A stretch of 64,000 bases of DNA from RGIG8244 sp045639325. Lineage in GTDB: Bacteria > Verrucomicrobiota > Lentisphaeria > Victivallales > UBA1829. This document shows, piece by piece, positions 1 to 8,845 of this stretch; the stretch's first letter is position 1, and each line of letters starts with the position of its first letter. The notes under the pieces are model-generated. The model searched no databases. It was given only the letters and a program-made list of their open reading frames with translations, and was not told where the DNA came from. The stretch is from positions 62,001 through 126,000 of the forward strand of contig JAZUCU010000048.1 of NCBI GenBank assembly GCA_045639325.1, written 5' to 3'. Made by a program: the position numbers and the translations under genes.

Positions 1-1
1 C

Positions 2-2224
2 AAGATTATGCCGCTGCGTAATGGAAAACGTTTTCTGCCCAGTGATCCCGTTCGCAATTGGCAGCCGTGTTTCAGTAATCCTGCCAGTGTAACAGAAGCG
101 GTTCAGAATATCTGCGCTATTCTGGATAAGAATCCCGGAATGCGGAGATTTTCTCTTGGTGTCAATGATTTAGGTGGCTTCTGTGAGTGTCCGGAATGTA
201 TCAGAATGAATGGCGGGCTTAAAAAATGCCGATATCCGGGGGTATATAAAAGTTTTTCCGAGATTTATTTCAAATGGGCGAACCGTGTGGTCGAAGGCGT
301 TCTCAAAAAACATCCGGACGTCTTCTTTGATACACTTGCCTACCGGGAATTGATTGACCCGCCGTCATTTCCTGTGCATGAGCGGATTATTCCGGTACTT
401 ACCATTGAGATCAATCAGAATATGGTTCCGAACATCCGGTCCCGTTATAAAAAGTTGATCGAAGAATGGTCGCAAAGGGCTTCTTCCATTGGTTTCTGGG
501 AATACGGGTATGGTTCGCGCTATTATTCTGCGCCGCGTATGTATACTGCACTGCAGAGTGAAATTATTCGATTCTATGCAAAGCACAAAGGCAGTTCATT
601 TTTTGCAGAAGGCGATTCGTACATCGGCGAAGGACCGAAACGTTATCTTTATTACAAACTGACTTTCGATCCGGAAGCGGATTTGCAGAAGTTGCTGCAA
701 AAGTGGTATGAATCCTGTGTCGGCAAAGAGGCGGCGCCTTATTTGAAAGCTTATTATGATTTATGGGAAAAATTCTGGCAAGGAAAACGGATCAAACAGA
801 CTCCCTGGTATCATTCCGCCGGGGCAGTGTACTTTAATTTTTCCGATCCTTCCTGGTCTTACGCTGTAACGGAAACGGATTTGATGCAAGCACGGTCCCT
901 GATGGAAAAAATGCGTCAGGCGGCAAATAAATCGGGTGATCCGGATCAGAAAATCCGGGCAGAACGTCTTTACGGATTTTTCGAGTTGAACGAAGCAAGA
1001 ACTTATTCGCTCAGCGGTACCGCATATCCGCCTTCCGATCGTTTTACAAATGAGGCACAGGTTGTTGCATTTTTACAGCAGGTGCCGAAAATGTCGGCTT
1101 ACCGTAAAAAGATTCCCGCTTTGACCGCTGCCGTCCTTGCCTACAAGGAAAAAGAAACGTTCCCCGATTTTGATTTTTATGCCAGAAGATTTCCCGGGGA
1201 AATGATGAAAGAGTCTTTTTCCAGACAGATTGTCCGGATTATTCCATTTCTCAAATCAGAGAATGTTCTTGCCGCGTTGCAAAAGATTGCAGATTCGCCG
1301 GAGATTGACAGCGTGTACCGTCAACCCGCCGCCGCATTGTTGGAATCGGGTAAAATGCCGAGTATGCTGACAGAAATTCTGCAGAAATGCAGTACAGAAA
1401 ACTGGAATTATTCTAACAATACAAAAGTGGAAAAAGTCGCGTCTGTAAATGGAACTCCGCGCTTCAAAGCCACGTCACTTGGCGGCTGGTGTTGTCCGGC
1501 ACTGGTCACGCCGATGCAGCCGAACCGGATGTATATGCTGACTGCCCGGATTACGCCGGATGCTTCTTTTTCCGGTGGAAATGCACGGGTGTTTCTATCG
1601 GGTGCCAACCGGGAATATTCTCCGTGTCAAAGTGCCCCATCCACGACTTTCCCCATGAAGAAGGAGCCGATTATGGTTTATGCGTTGGTGCAATCTCATC
1701 CCAAGGCATATCGCGGGAAAGCCTATTTTATTTTGAACGGCATTAAGAAAGGTGAATCCGTTTATATTGATTCCATCGAAATGAAGTGCCTTGAAAAGCC
1801 GCGAATTGAAAAAGCAAAACTTGTCAGCCCGACTGCGGATCCAAAACATTACTGGCGGATCGTTGGCAATTATCAATGGAAAGATGGCATCATCGAATTC
1901 CGCGGACCAGGCCGCATGGATTCCGCAAAAATGTACCTTGCCGACAAGAAAAAGGATATTTTCCGCATTGCGGCGATGGTTAGAGGCAAAGGCTTCTTCA
2001 TGTACCGGATACACGCTTATCCGAAAGACGGAAAACGAACGCGCTCCGTGCGTTCGGGTAAAATCCGGTTGACGGATCATTGGCAGCTTCAGGAGTTTGA
2101 AAGTGATTTGAGCACTATTAATTTTGAGAATCCAGTCAAAATTATGCTTCGTATTGAAATCGATAAAAATTCCACAATTCAGTTCCGGGATTTGAGTGCG
2201 GTAGTAGAAAATCTGCCGGAATAA
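2..2224 (+). CDS. DUF4838 glycosidase-like protein, 5' end outside window
   Basis: The reading frame is already open at the first base, and an in-frame Met lies at position 8, so this is probably the C-terminal part of a longer protein. The first 100 residues contain a GVNDLGGFCECPEC stretch. This Cys-x-Cys-x2-Cys segment after a conserved Asn-Asp is typical of DUF4838 proteins, which are related to alpha-glucuronidase and GH20-type TIM barrels. The rest of the barrel runs to about residue 300. The last 250 residues are rich in beta strands and look like a carbohydrate-binding jelly roll. The likely role is glycan hydrolysis; the substrate is unknown. It converges with the YgjV-like gene, with 19 bases between the stops and no clear terminator. 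Confidence 0.7.
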   Translation, partial: KIMPLRNGKRFLPSDPVRNWQPCFSNPASVTEAVQNICAILDKNPGMRRFSLGVNDLGGFCECPECIRMNGGLKKCRYPGVYKSFSEIYFKWANRVVEGVLKKHPDVFFDTLAYRELIDPPSFPVHERIIPVLTIEINQNMVPNIRSRYKKLIEEWSQRASSIGFWEYGYGSRYYSAPRMYTALQSEIIRFYAKHKGSSFFAEGDSYIGEGPKRYLYYKLTFDPEADLQKLLQKWYESCVGKEAAPYLKAYYDLWEKFWQGKRIKQTPWYHSAGAVYFNFSDPSWSYAVTETDLMQARSLMEKMRQAANKSGDPDQKIRAERLYGFFELNEARTYSLSGTAYPPSDRFTNEAQVVAFLQQVPKMSAYRKKIPALTAAVLAYKEKETFPDFDFYARRFPGEMMKESFSRQIVRIIPFLKSENVLAALQKIADSPEIDSVYRQPAAALLESGKMPSMLTEILQKCSTENWNYSNNTKVEKVASVNGTPRFKATSLGGWCCPALVTPMQPNRMYMLTARITPDASFSGGNARVFLSGANREYSPCQSAPSTTFPMKKEPIMVYALVQSHPKAYRGKAYFILNGIKKGESVYIDSIEMKCLEKPRIEKAKLVSPTADPKHYWRIVGNYQWKDGIIEFRGPGRMDSAKMYLADKKKDIFRIAAMVRGKGFFMYRIHAYPKDGKRTRSVRSGKIRLTDHWQLQEFESDLSTINFENPVKIMLRIEIDKNSTIQFRDLSAVVENLPE

Positions 2225-2243
2225 TTTTGAGTGGATTAAGATT

Positions 2244-2789
2244 TCAATTTTTTGTAAAGCCGATTTTGCGGTAACGGAAGAGCGCAACCAGCGTGGAGAC
2301 AATGTTGATCGTTTCACAAATTATACCGCCCATACTGGGGATCGGCAGCAGAAAATTGTAGGTCAGCCATAAAGGCGAGACTACAAATAATTGACCGAAA
2401 CGGATCAGCTTTCCATTCTGGGTCGACATGAAACAGGTACCCCCTGCCTGGGCAATAAATACCGCCAGGACAAGGTACCATTTTTCATTGGAGAAAATCA
2501 GAAGCAGTACGCTGAAGATCAGCAAAACCGCAAGCAGAAGGGGCAATACCCATTTTGAGGATGCAATCTTTTCCCGTCGGAGCAGTTCGGGGCGCAGGAT
2601 TCCGTACAGGTTCATCATTGCTCCGCTCCATGCACCCAGCATCATAAAGCTGATTGTGAAGAGAAGTCCGCCGGCGCTTTGACACCGGAAGAAATTCTGA
2701 TTGCTTCTGCATTGCAGAGAGACGATTACCATAATCATTGCTGCCAGCCCGATGACTTGGGCTGTAATCATAATATAATCAATTTTCAT
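2244..2789 (-). CDS. YgjV-like integral membrane protein
   Basis: A protein of 181 residues with about six hydrophobic helices, beginning MITAQVIGLAAMIMVIVSLQ and ending with a basic tail. Layout and spacing resemble the YgjV family of inner-membrane proteins of unknown function. The start at 2789 is chosen because AGGAAA lies just upstream of the ATG; an upstream in-frame start at 2894 would add a poorly conserved-looking leader and overlap the terminator hairpin at 2885-2908. No role can be inferred from the neighbours. The family assignment rests on topology and overall pattern only. Confidence 0.65.
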   Translation of the reverse strand: MKIDYIMITAQVIGLAAMIMVIVSLQCRSNQNFFRCQSAGGLLFTISFMMLGAWSGAMMNLYGILRPELLRREKIASSKWVLPLLLAVLLIFSVLLLIFSNEKWYLVLAVFIAQAGGTCFMSTQNGKLIRFGQLFVVSPLWLTYNFLLPIPSMGGIICETINIVSTLVALFRYRKIGFTKN

Positions 2790-2884
2790 ACATTTTCCTG
2801 ATTTGTTTTTTGCTGCTGTAAAGTTATGATTTGTTTGCCGTAATATAAGTCTTGAAGAGTGAAAAGCAAATTGCGGCAATAAAA

Positions 2885-2908
2885 AAAGCGGCATTTTATT
2901 GCCGCTTT
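2885..2908 (-). terminator. Rho-independent terminator after the CBM9/DUF4091 gene
   Basis: A perfect 9-bp stem (AAAGCGGCA with TGCCGCTTT) encloses a 6-base loop. Read on the minus strand it is followed by seven T residues (2887-2881). It lies 25 bases after the stop of the 2933-5995 gene, so it ends that operon. Confidence 0.85.
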
Positions 2909-2932
2909 CTGTATTTTTTGCTGTAGAGTCTG

Positions 2933-5900
2933 TTATTTCAGACGATTTTGCAGCTTGATGATCTGTTCTGCAACTTTTTCCCGGAATCCGGTCAGCTCGG
3001 CTTCTGATTTCGTCCAGTCGTTGGTTGCTTTCACGATAGAATCGGGTACTTTCAACATGGCTTCTGTTTCTCTGCGGAGGGGAACCGTCATTTTACCTTT
3101 TTTCAGTACCTGATCCTGGGTCTTTTTCAGGATGGCGAGGTATTCATAATCTTCCACACCTTCGCGGATGTACTGGGCACGGAGAGAGGGAATCACGCCG
3201 TCCTTTGTCGGGTAAATAAAACAGCCGTCGCCGGGGCAGTCACGGATGGGGAAGCCCCATTCTTCATGGATCCAGCGGTTCTGGAGTTTCTTCTTATTTT
3301 CGGGGGTATTTGCCGCACCGCCGAGCCATTGTTCCGATGTCCAGTAGAGGAAACCTTTCGCATTGAATTTCCAGCAGATCATGCCGGTGATGCGCGGTTC
3401 GATTCCGGGACGGTCGATCATGTACATGGGGAATTCCGGTTTGTACAGACATTGATAGAAAAAGAGGGATTCCTCCTTCTTCATGTTCTTATAATCGGCA
3501 GGATTGAACTGGGGGAACTGGGGGCACCAGATATTAATGGCACCGGACAGGTTCATCCGGTTGCGGACTGTCCCCGCGGTAATGACACGGGGCATATCTT
3601 CCTTGCCGACGAGTTTCCGGAGATGGGCGGAACGTTCCCGGATCTGCTGCTGGGCTTTTTCGCTCCAGGGTTCGTCACTGATCTGAATGACGGCATATTT
3701 CAGGTAGTCTTTTTCCTTGAAGAACTGAACCGTTTCCTTGAAGAGCTGGTCGGCAGCAGCTGCAGGATCGGCAGGGCGGAAATATTGCAGTTTGCCATCT
3801 TTGCCGATAAGGATTTTCTGCGGTTTCGTGAAGAAGTCAGCGCCGAATGTGTCCAGATTCAGGACCGTCGCATTATGCTTCACGGAAATATCCATGTAGG
3901 GGGCGACAAGTGAGAAATCAAATTTGTACTTGCCGTCCACTGTTTCTTTGACACGGATCAGTTTGCCCATCATATTGCCGCGAATCCCGGTGGCAAAGTG
4001 GTATGCGCCCTGAACGGACATGACCTGATCGAACAACTTGGTGGAAAGAAGGTGTTGATCGTAGAACCAATGAACGCGTGTCCCGTGGAACCAGATGTTC
4101 ATGCCGAGACTCTTTTTGTCGGGCAGGGAGAAGGGGTAAACGCGAACCGCAATCGTGACGGTCTGTTTTTCTTTTCCGTTGTCAAGGGTGACCGTTCCGG
4201 TGTAATTGCCGGCTTTCTGATTTTTCTCTGTTTTCAGCGTGAGCATGACGGACTGCAGATCGCCTTTGACGGGCGGTTTGATTTCGGATTCGGGGAAAAG
4301 TACATCGGGCCAGTATCCCACATGGGTGTGATGCCCGCTGTCGCCGACATTGACGAAGCCCACCCGGTGGAATTTGAACTGATCGGCTTTGATGATGTTG
4401 CCCTTTTCACTTATCAGATCGGAGCAGGAAATTCTGATGGTATCTTTTGCTTTTTTGAGATAGAAGATTACGAGCTGTGCGGATTCGTATTCATTCCCCG
4501 CAAGGCTCATGGAAATCTTATTGCTGAAGGTGCCTTTGAACGGAAGATCGCGGAATACTTTTTCACCGGCGGGAGCTGTCCCGATGGCAAATGATGCCGT
4601 TTTTCTGTTGTTCTGAATGTTCCACAAACTGGGGTTGATGACGGTCGAAACGTGGAATTCGATTTTTTCCAGAACTTTTTCCGCTTTCTGCAGGGCTGAC
4701 GTTTTTTCAAAGGGAGAAATCGCATTATCCTGCGCTTTTTTCAGGTAATCCGTCACCTGTTTGATTTGGGCATTCACGGCAGGGGGAGTTTTGAGTCCTT
4801 TCGCCGCAGCTTCCTTGAGACACTTGCTCAAGCTGGCATTTTTCTCTGTATTTTTACTGATTCCGCTCTGAATATCGTAAAGATTATCCACCAGATTGCT
4901 GTGGCAGATGTGATGTTTCATCCGGAGCCAGTCAACATTGAAATAGAGCTGTTTCTCTCCGCCTTCCTTGATTTCGAACGCAACGGTAACGGGCTTTTTC
5001 TCGCCTGCTTTCAGGTCATAAGTCTGATCCAGAACCGTGGTGGTGCGGAACGGTTTGATCCAATGACGTTTCCGGCGTTGTTCGGCACGTTTCACGGGAT
5101 CGTTTTCATCTTCGGTCAACTTTGCCACTACACGGATTTTAACGGGTCGTGCTGCATTGTTGCAGAGGGTGACGGTATATTGATTTTTACCGTTGACAAT
5201 ACGCTGATTTTCCGGCTTGATCAACTGGATATCACCGAAAGACATTCCGGCGAAGGTGCAGTTTGCAAACTTGCTGTGGAAACCTCTGGGGCCATCCTGC
5301 CAGGTGGTTGTTTCGGCAGCGGGAGAACTGACTCTGCCCAGATTGATCCGGATTTTATCGCCTTTCGCAGGTGTGGTGCTGAAGAATCCGGCTTCGGCTT
5401 CCGCAAACATTTTGAAGGGGATTTTCACTTCTGCGGTCCAGAGCTTTGCGGCTTCATCAATTTTTGTTTTTACCGTCCAGTCGCCATTCCAGGAACTGTC
5501 ACGCCGGAAATCGCCCGGACCGCGGTAGATATTGCGTGCATCTTCCTTTGCGCCGGAGGGAACGAGACGCATGTGATAATAAACGGAATCGGATCCGGGG
5601 AGGAAGATCATCATTTCCAGACAGTCATCGCTGCCGCCGATGGGGACGTCTACTGTCTGCCCGGCGGGGAGCCCCGTCACGATTTTTTTGATGTTCTGTT
5701 CGTGACATGTGAATCCGAGATAAAGGGCATCCACATCATAAAACATTTTGACAGTTGTTTTACTGCTGATGGTTTTATCGGAAATTTTCTCACCGAAGCG
5801 GACGTGTGTAAAATTGGGAATGATGGCTGCATTCTGCCAGACTTTATCGTTCAGACTTCCATCGAGTTTATATCCGGTTGACGCGGTTTCGATTCTGGGG

Positions 5901-5995
5901 ATGATGAATGTATCTGCGGGCGCGGCTGCGGGTGTTTCGGCTGCAAGCATGGCGACGGGCAAAGCAAGCAGAGTGTTGCGAAGTTTGTTTTTCAT
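2933..5995 (-). CDS. Secreted CBM9-like / DUF4091 glycoside hydrolase-like protein
   Basis: A protein of 1020 residues with a Sec-type signal peptide (basic start, hydrophobic core, Ala-rich end near residue 25). Residues about 30-250 form a CBM9-like sugar-binding domain, with the hallmark YKLDGSLNDKVW near the start. The C-terminal third carries the REGVEDYEYL signature of DUF4091, a family related to GH123 hexosaminidases; a GH123-type barrel probably lies between. Export and glycan hydrolysis are inferred; the substrate is unknown. It is the last gene of the HAD - pseudopilin - DUF4091 operon and is followed by a strong terminator. GGAG lies at a suitable distance before the ATG. Confidence 0.8.
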   Translation of the reverse strand: MKNKLRNTLLALPVAMLAAETPAAAPADTFIIPRIETASTGYKLDGSLNDKVWQNAAIIPNFTHVRFGEKISDKTISSKTTVKMFYDVDALYLGFTCHEQNIKKIVTGLPAGQTVDVPIGGSDDCLEMMIFLPGSDSVYYHMRLVPSGAKEDARNIYRGPGDFRRDSSWNGDWTVKTKIDEAAKLWTAEVKIPFKMFAEAEAGFFSTTPAKGDKIRINLGRVSSPAAETTTWQDGPRGFHSKFANCTFAGMSFGDIQLIKPENQRIVNGKNQYTVTLCNNAARPVKIRVVAKLTEDENDPVKRAEQRRKRHWIKPFRTTTVLDQTYDLKAGEKKPVTVAFEIKEGGEKQLYFNVDWLRMKHHICHSNLVDNLYDIQSGISKNTEKNASLSKCLKEAAAKGLKTPPAVNAQIKQVTDYLKKAQDNAISPFEKTSALQKAEKVLEKIEFHVSTVINPSLWNIQNNRKTASFAIGTAPAGEKVFRDLPFKGTFSNKISMSLAGNEYESAQLVIFYLKKAKDTIRISCSDLISEKGNIIKADQFKFHRVGFVNVGDSGHHTHVGYWPDVLFPESEIKPPVKGDLQSVMLTLKTEKNQKAGNYTGTVTLDNGKEKQTVTIAVRVYPFSLPDKKSLGMNIWFHGTRVHWFYDQHLLSTKLFDQVMSVQGAYHFATGIRGNMMGKLIRVKETVDGKYKFDFSLVAPYMDISVKHNATVLNLDTFGADFFTKPQKILIGKDGKLQYFRPADPAAAADQLFKETVQFFKEKDYLKYAVIQISDEPWSEKAQQQIRERSAHLRKLVGKEDMPRVITAGTVRNRMNLSGAINIWCPQFPQFNPADYKNMKKEESLFFYQCLYKPEFPMYMIDRPGIEPRITGMICWKFNAKGFLYWTSEQWLGGAANTPENKKKLQNRWIHEEWGFPIRDCPGDGCFIYPTKDGVIPSLRAQYIREGVEDYEYLAILKKTQDQVLKKGKMTVPLRRETEAMLKVPDSIVKATNDWTKSEAELTGFREKVAEQIIKLQNRLK

Positions 5996-6027
5996 TGATG
6001 TAACTCCATATTATGTATCAATTTGTT

Positions 6028-6726
6028 TTACGGATTGAATGAGGCAGGCTTGATTGTTGCATCCGGATTGAGCAACTCAGCATAAAGCCGGTCGTTGGTT
6101 GCATCAAGAATATGCCATTTTTTTACGTTGACAACACGTCCATCCACAGTAAGCAGGTTCATGGTGTTGTTGTGGAGGAAACGGAAACTGTAACCGGAGT
6201 TGTTTTCATCAATTTTCAAGTGACTGTAGTCGAATCCATCCGTGGGATAACGGTGTTCCACAATCAGCACTTTCCAAGAGGGGGATTTGACGGTTGTCGT
6301 CTTAGTTCCCTGTTTTGTGGAGGTTGCATAGCCCAGAGAGAATGCGCGGGCAATGGCATACGTTCCGTAATTGGGACCGCCCCAAGTGAGAGAAACATCT
6401 TTATAAAATGCTTTACACTGAGTAACCTGACGGTTTTTCAGATAGCTCCAGAGGTGACTGTCTTCCTTGTACCAGAGAATTCCCTTGTTCGCACTTTCCC
6501 CGGCAGAGTTTTCGCTTGCCTGGGGGAAGATGTAATCGTTGTAATCATGGGCATACCCCTGATAGGCAAGGGATACCTGTTTCAGGTTATTCAGACAGTG
6601 GGTTTTTACACCCTGGGCCTTTACCTGATTCAGGGATGGCAGAAGCATCGCAGCGAGAATTGCGATAATGGCGATGACAACCAGCAGTTCGATGAGAGTA
6701 AATTGATCTTTCTGTTTCCGTTTCAT
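6028..6726 (-). CDS. Pseudopilin-like protein with FTLIELL N-terminus
   Basis: A protein of 232 residues. The N-terminus has a short basic leader, then FTLIELLVVIAIIAILAAML, the type IV pilin/type II secretion class III signal and hydrophobic helix. A CLNNLKQ segment follows, as in DUF1559-like proteins, and the C-terminus has the LLTVDGRV segment seen in the same group. The residue before the Phe is Gln rather than the usual Gly. PVC bacteria encode very many such proteins, mostly of unknown function, often beside glycan genes. The ATG at 6726 is preceded by AGGAGG at 6 bases. The stop of the upstream HAD gene is two bases before it, so the two are probably translationally coupled. Confidence 0.85.
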   Translation of the reverse strand: MKRKQKDQFTLIELLVVIAIIAILAAMLLPSLNQVKAQGVKTHCLNNLKQVSLAYQGYAHDYNDYIFPQASENSAGESANKGILWYKEDSHLWSYLKNRQVTQCKAFYKDVSLTWGGPNYGTYAIARAFSLGYATSTKQGTKTTTVKSPSWKVLIVEHRYPTDGFDYSHLKIDENNSGYSFRFLHNNTMNLLTVDGRVVNVKKWHILDATNDRLYAELLNPDATIKPASFNP

Positions 6727-6728
6727 TT

Positions 6729-7427
6729 TCAACCTCCTGTATTTTTAATTTTGTTGATAAGCACACTGTATGCACGGATAAAGATACCGCCATCTTTCTC
6801 GATGATATCTTCCTGCTGATTCCGGTCGATAATCACACAATGGCGGATTCCTGCTTCCAAAGCGGGGTAAAGATCCCGTTTCGGTTCATCGCCGATCATC
6901 ATAGTATATTCCGGATCGTATCCGTGATGTTTGAGAATATTCGGGAAGAAGTGGGGGGAGAATTTTCCCTGCGGATCATTGAATTCATTGCCGGAATGAT
7001 GCCGTGTCAGATACTTGCATCCATAGATCGTTGCGATTCCGCCGACTGCCAGTTTTGCGCAGGCAAAGAATGGCGGATTGGTGGTCGCAGTACAGACGGG
7101 TATGCCTTTTTTCTGCATGGCTTGGAAGAAAAGAATGGTATCTTCCGGCACTTCAATGGTATGGGAAAAGCCTTCTGCAATCGCATCAAAATAAGTTTGT
7201 TTGCCAATATTCAACGGTGCCAGAAGCGTGGAAAGACACTGCTGATCGGGATCGCCGCAGGAACGGATTTTTGCTTCTGCCGCCTCGGTGGTCAGATTGT
7301 ATTTTTTCATGACCATGTTGACGAGGATATTCCAGAAATGGTGCTGCGGTTCCTGTTTCGGATTGATGACACGCGTCATTGTTCCATCCACGTCCATAAG
7401 AATGGTTTTTACTTCGATCGGTTTCAT
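6729..7427 (-). CDS. HAD-superfamily phosphatase
   Basis: A cytoplasmic protein of 232 residues with all the HAD motifs: DVDGT near residue 12 (nucleophile Asp and acid/base Asp), TATTN around residue 116 (motif II), and MIGDEPKRDL around residue 180 (motif IV Asp pair). A cap domain lies between motifs I and II, as in phosphoglycolate phosphatase-like enzymes. It probably dephosphorylates a small sugar or nucleotide phosphate; the substrate cannot be read from the sequence. It is the first gene of a three-gene operon under the promoter at 7486-7514 and is divergent from a GntR regulator. Confidence 0.85.
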   Translation of the reverse strand: MKPIEVKTILMDVDGTMTRVINPKQEPQHHFWNILVNMVMKKYNLTTEAAEAKIRSCGDPDQQCLSTLLAPLNIGKQTYFDAIAEGFSHTIEVPEDTILFFQAMQKKGIPVCTATTNPPFFACAKLAVGGIATIYGCKYLTRHHSGNEFNDPQGKFSPHFFPNILKHHGYDPEYTMMIGDEPKRDLYPALEAGIRHCVIIDRNQQEDIIEKDGGIFIRAYSVLINKIKNTGG

Positions 7428-7471
7428 CGCGTTGTATCCTTGTTTTTTTTATAACTGTTGTACTAATATGC

Positions 7472-7485
7472 AACACATTGGTGTT
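7472..7485. promoter_or_regulatory. Candidate operator, inverted repeat
   Basis: AACAC, four bases, then GTGTT. The repeat lies directly downstream of the -10 box of the minus-strand promoter and before the HAD start codon, a position suited to repression. The divergent GntR-type regulator is the obvious candidate ligand. The half-sites are short, so this is tentative. Confidence 0.4.
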
Positions 7486-7514
7486 AATATAACAGGTAAA
7501 TTAAGATTTGTCAA
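7486..7514 (-). promoter_or_regulatory. Sigma-70-type promoter for the HAD operon
   Basis: On the minus strand TTGACA (7514-7509), a 17-base spacer and TATATT (7491-7486). The start site would be about 50 bases upstream of the HAD ATG. Confidence 0.8.
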
Positions 7515-7585
7515 GGAAAAATGGCAAATAAAATTGTAAAAAGTGTGAAGTTGCAGCAGTTTTTCTCTGTTTATCGGAAAATTTC

Positions 7586-7615
7586 TTGACAAATAGAAAA
7601 AAAGATGTATATTCT
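7586..7615 (+). promoter_or_regulatory. Promoter for the GntR-type regulator
   Basis: TTGACA at 7586-7591, then TATATT at 7608-7613 (16-base spacer) or TATTCT at 7610-7615 (18-base spacer). It is divergent from the HAD promoter, and the two -35 boxes are about 70 bases apart. Confidence 0.75.
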
Positions 7616-7677
7616 TTAACTGCAGCAAGTGTAATCTCGGAATATTTTCCGGTGAAATATAAGGAAATCACATAAAC

Positions 7678-8742
7678 ATGAGTCAGTATCTGATCCCGGA
7701 GCAATTAAAACGTGATTCCGCCACCCCATTGTATTCTCAAATCTATGAACAATTGAAACGGGAATTGGTACTGGGGAAATATCAGGCAGGGGACCGTTTT
7801 TATTCCTACCGGAAACTGAAAGAGATCTACAAAGCGGAATTGCGTACGATTGCGGCTGCCGTTGATTTGTTGATCGCCGATAGGCTTGTGGAAAAACGGA
7901 TCGGGTGCGGTGTGTATGTGACCGGAGTGAAAAACGTTTCCGAAGTCGGCAATTTATGGTATGCAGTCCTTACTTATCAGCATTATCACCCGTTTTATTA
8001 CAATATTCTGGTCGGACTTATCAACGAGGCGGAACAGTTTGGTTTACGGGTCGTTGTCTGTATGGGGAAGAGCCGGGAGGATTTTCTGCGTTGGTTCGTG
8101 CCGCGCCCGGGGGAAGGCTTGATCATCACCGGCAATGTGGATGATGAGTTATTGAAAGCGGCAGGAAAAAAATGCAAAGATAATCTTGTTGTAGTGGGAA
8201 ATTATGAATTGAATGGGAAGTACGGGCAGGTGACAACCAATTTTGAGCCGCAGCTTCTGGATGCACTGGAATTGGCAGTGAAGCACGGCTGTAAACGTCC
8301 GGCATTGATTATTCGTCCGGGGAAACTGAATATCTCCCGTGCGCTCAAACGGATCATGACCGGATTCATGGAAAAGCACGGATTACAGACTGAAATTGTG
8401 GAAGAAGAGCGGGAAGACGGATATCGTGCCATGTCCCGGTTGGAAACATTCAAGCCGGACTGCATTCTTCTGACGGAACCGGCATTTTCCGGAGCATGGG
8501 AATATATGCTGGAACATTCGTTACGCTGTCCGGAGGATATTTTTCTGATCCGGTACGGGAAGGAATGCAACGATAATACTTTTGCCGGGAAAGCTGCAGT
8601 GGAGCTGGAAGATAACAGTGTGATCCACGGCAAAACGGCATTGCACATGTTGTTGAACAACAGTAAAGAAATCACCGCAGTTGATATAGAAATGCGTTGT
8701 AAAGAGAAGGAGAAAAAACATGCCATCCGGTCTCATTCATAA
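7678..8742 (+). CDS. GntR-type regulator with LacI-like ligand domain
   Basis: A protein of 354 residues. Residues about 13-80 are a GntR winged helix-turn-helix (TPLYSQIYEQLKREL at the start, GCGVYVTG at the wing). Residues about 95-340 resemble the periplasmic-binding-protein fold of LacI/GalR regulators, the arrangement found in AraR-type proteins, so a sugar effector is likely. AAGGAA precedes the ATG. It is divergent from the HAD - pseudopilin - DUF4091 operon, which it probably controls, and converges with a Gfo/Idh/MocA gene across a hairpin-rich gap. Confidence 0.85.
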   Translation: MSQYLIPEQLKRDSATPLYSQIYEQLKRELVLGKYQAGDRFYSYRKLKEIYKAELRTIAAAVDLLIADRLVEKRIGCGVYVTGVKNVSEVGNLWYAVLTYQHYHPFYYNILVGLINEAEQFGLRVVVCMGKSREDFLRWFVPRPGEGLIITGNVDDELLKAAGKKCKDNLVVVGNYELNGKYGQVTTNFEPQLLDALELAVKHGCKRPALIIRPGKLNISRALKRIMTGFMEKHGLQTEIVEEEREDGYRAMSRLETFKPDCILLTEPAFSGAWEYMLEHSLRCPEDIFLIRYGKECNDNTFAGKAAVELEDNSVIHGKTALHMLLNNSKEITAVDIEMRCKEKEKKHAIRSHS

Positions 8743-8792
8743 CGCCGTTACCCGGGAATTGTTTTCTCTGCTTGATTGACATTTATGCCATA

Positions 8793-8824
8793 TTCCGGGG
8801 GCATGTTCAGCGCCCCGGAACATG
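8793..8824. terminator. Alternative hairpins between convergent genes
   Basis: TTCCGGGG (8793-8800) pairs with CCCCGGAA (8813-8820). CATGTTC (8802-8808) pairs with GAACATG (8818-8824). The two stems overlap and cannot form together. No T tract follows on either strand, so terminator function is only likely from position: between the stops of the GntR gene and the 8846-9898 gene. Confidence 0.45.
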
Positions 8825-8845
8825 GGGGATCAATTAATATCCGGT

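Noticed and set aside
6028..6726. Part of a type IV pilus or type II secretion operon
   Set aside because: No ATPase, inner-membrane platform, secretin or prepilin peptidase gene is in the window. The protein is of the dispersed PVC pseudopilin type.
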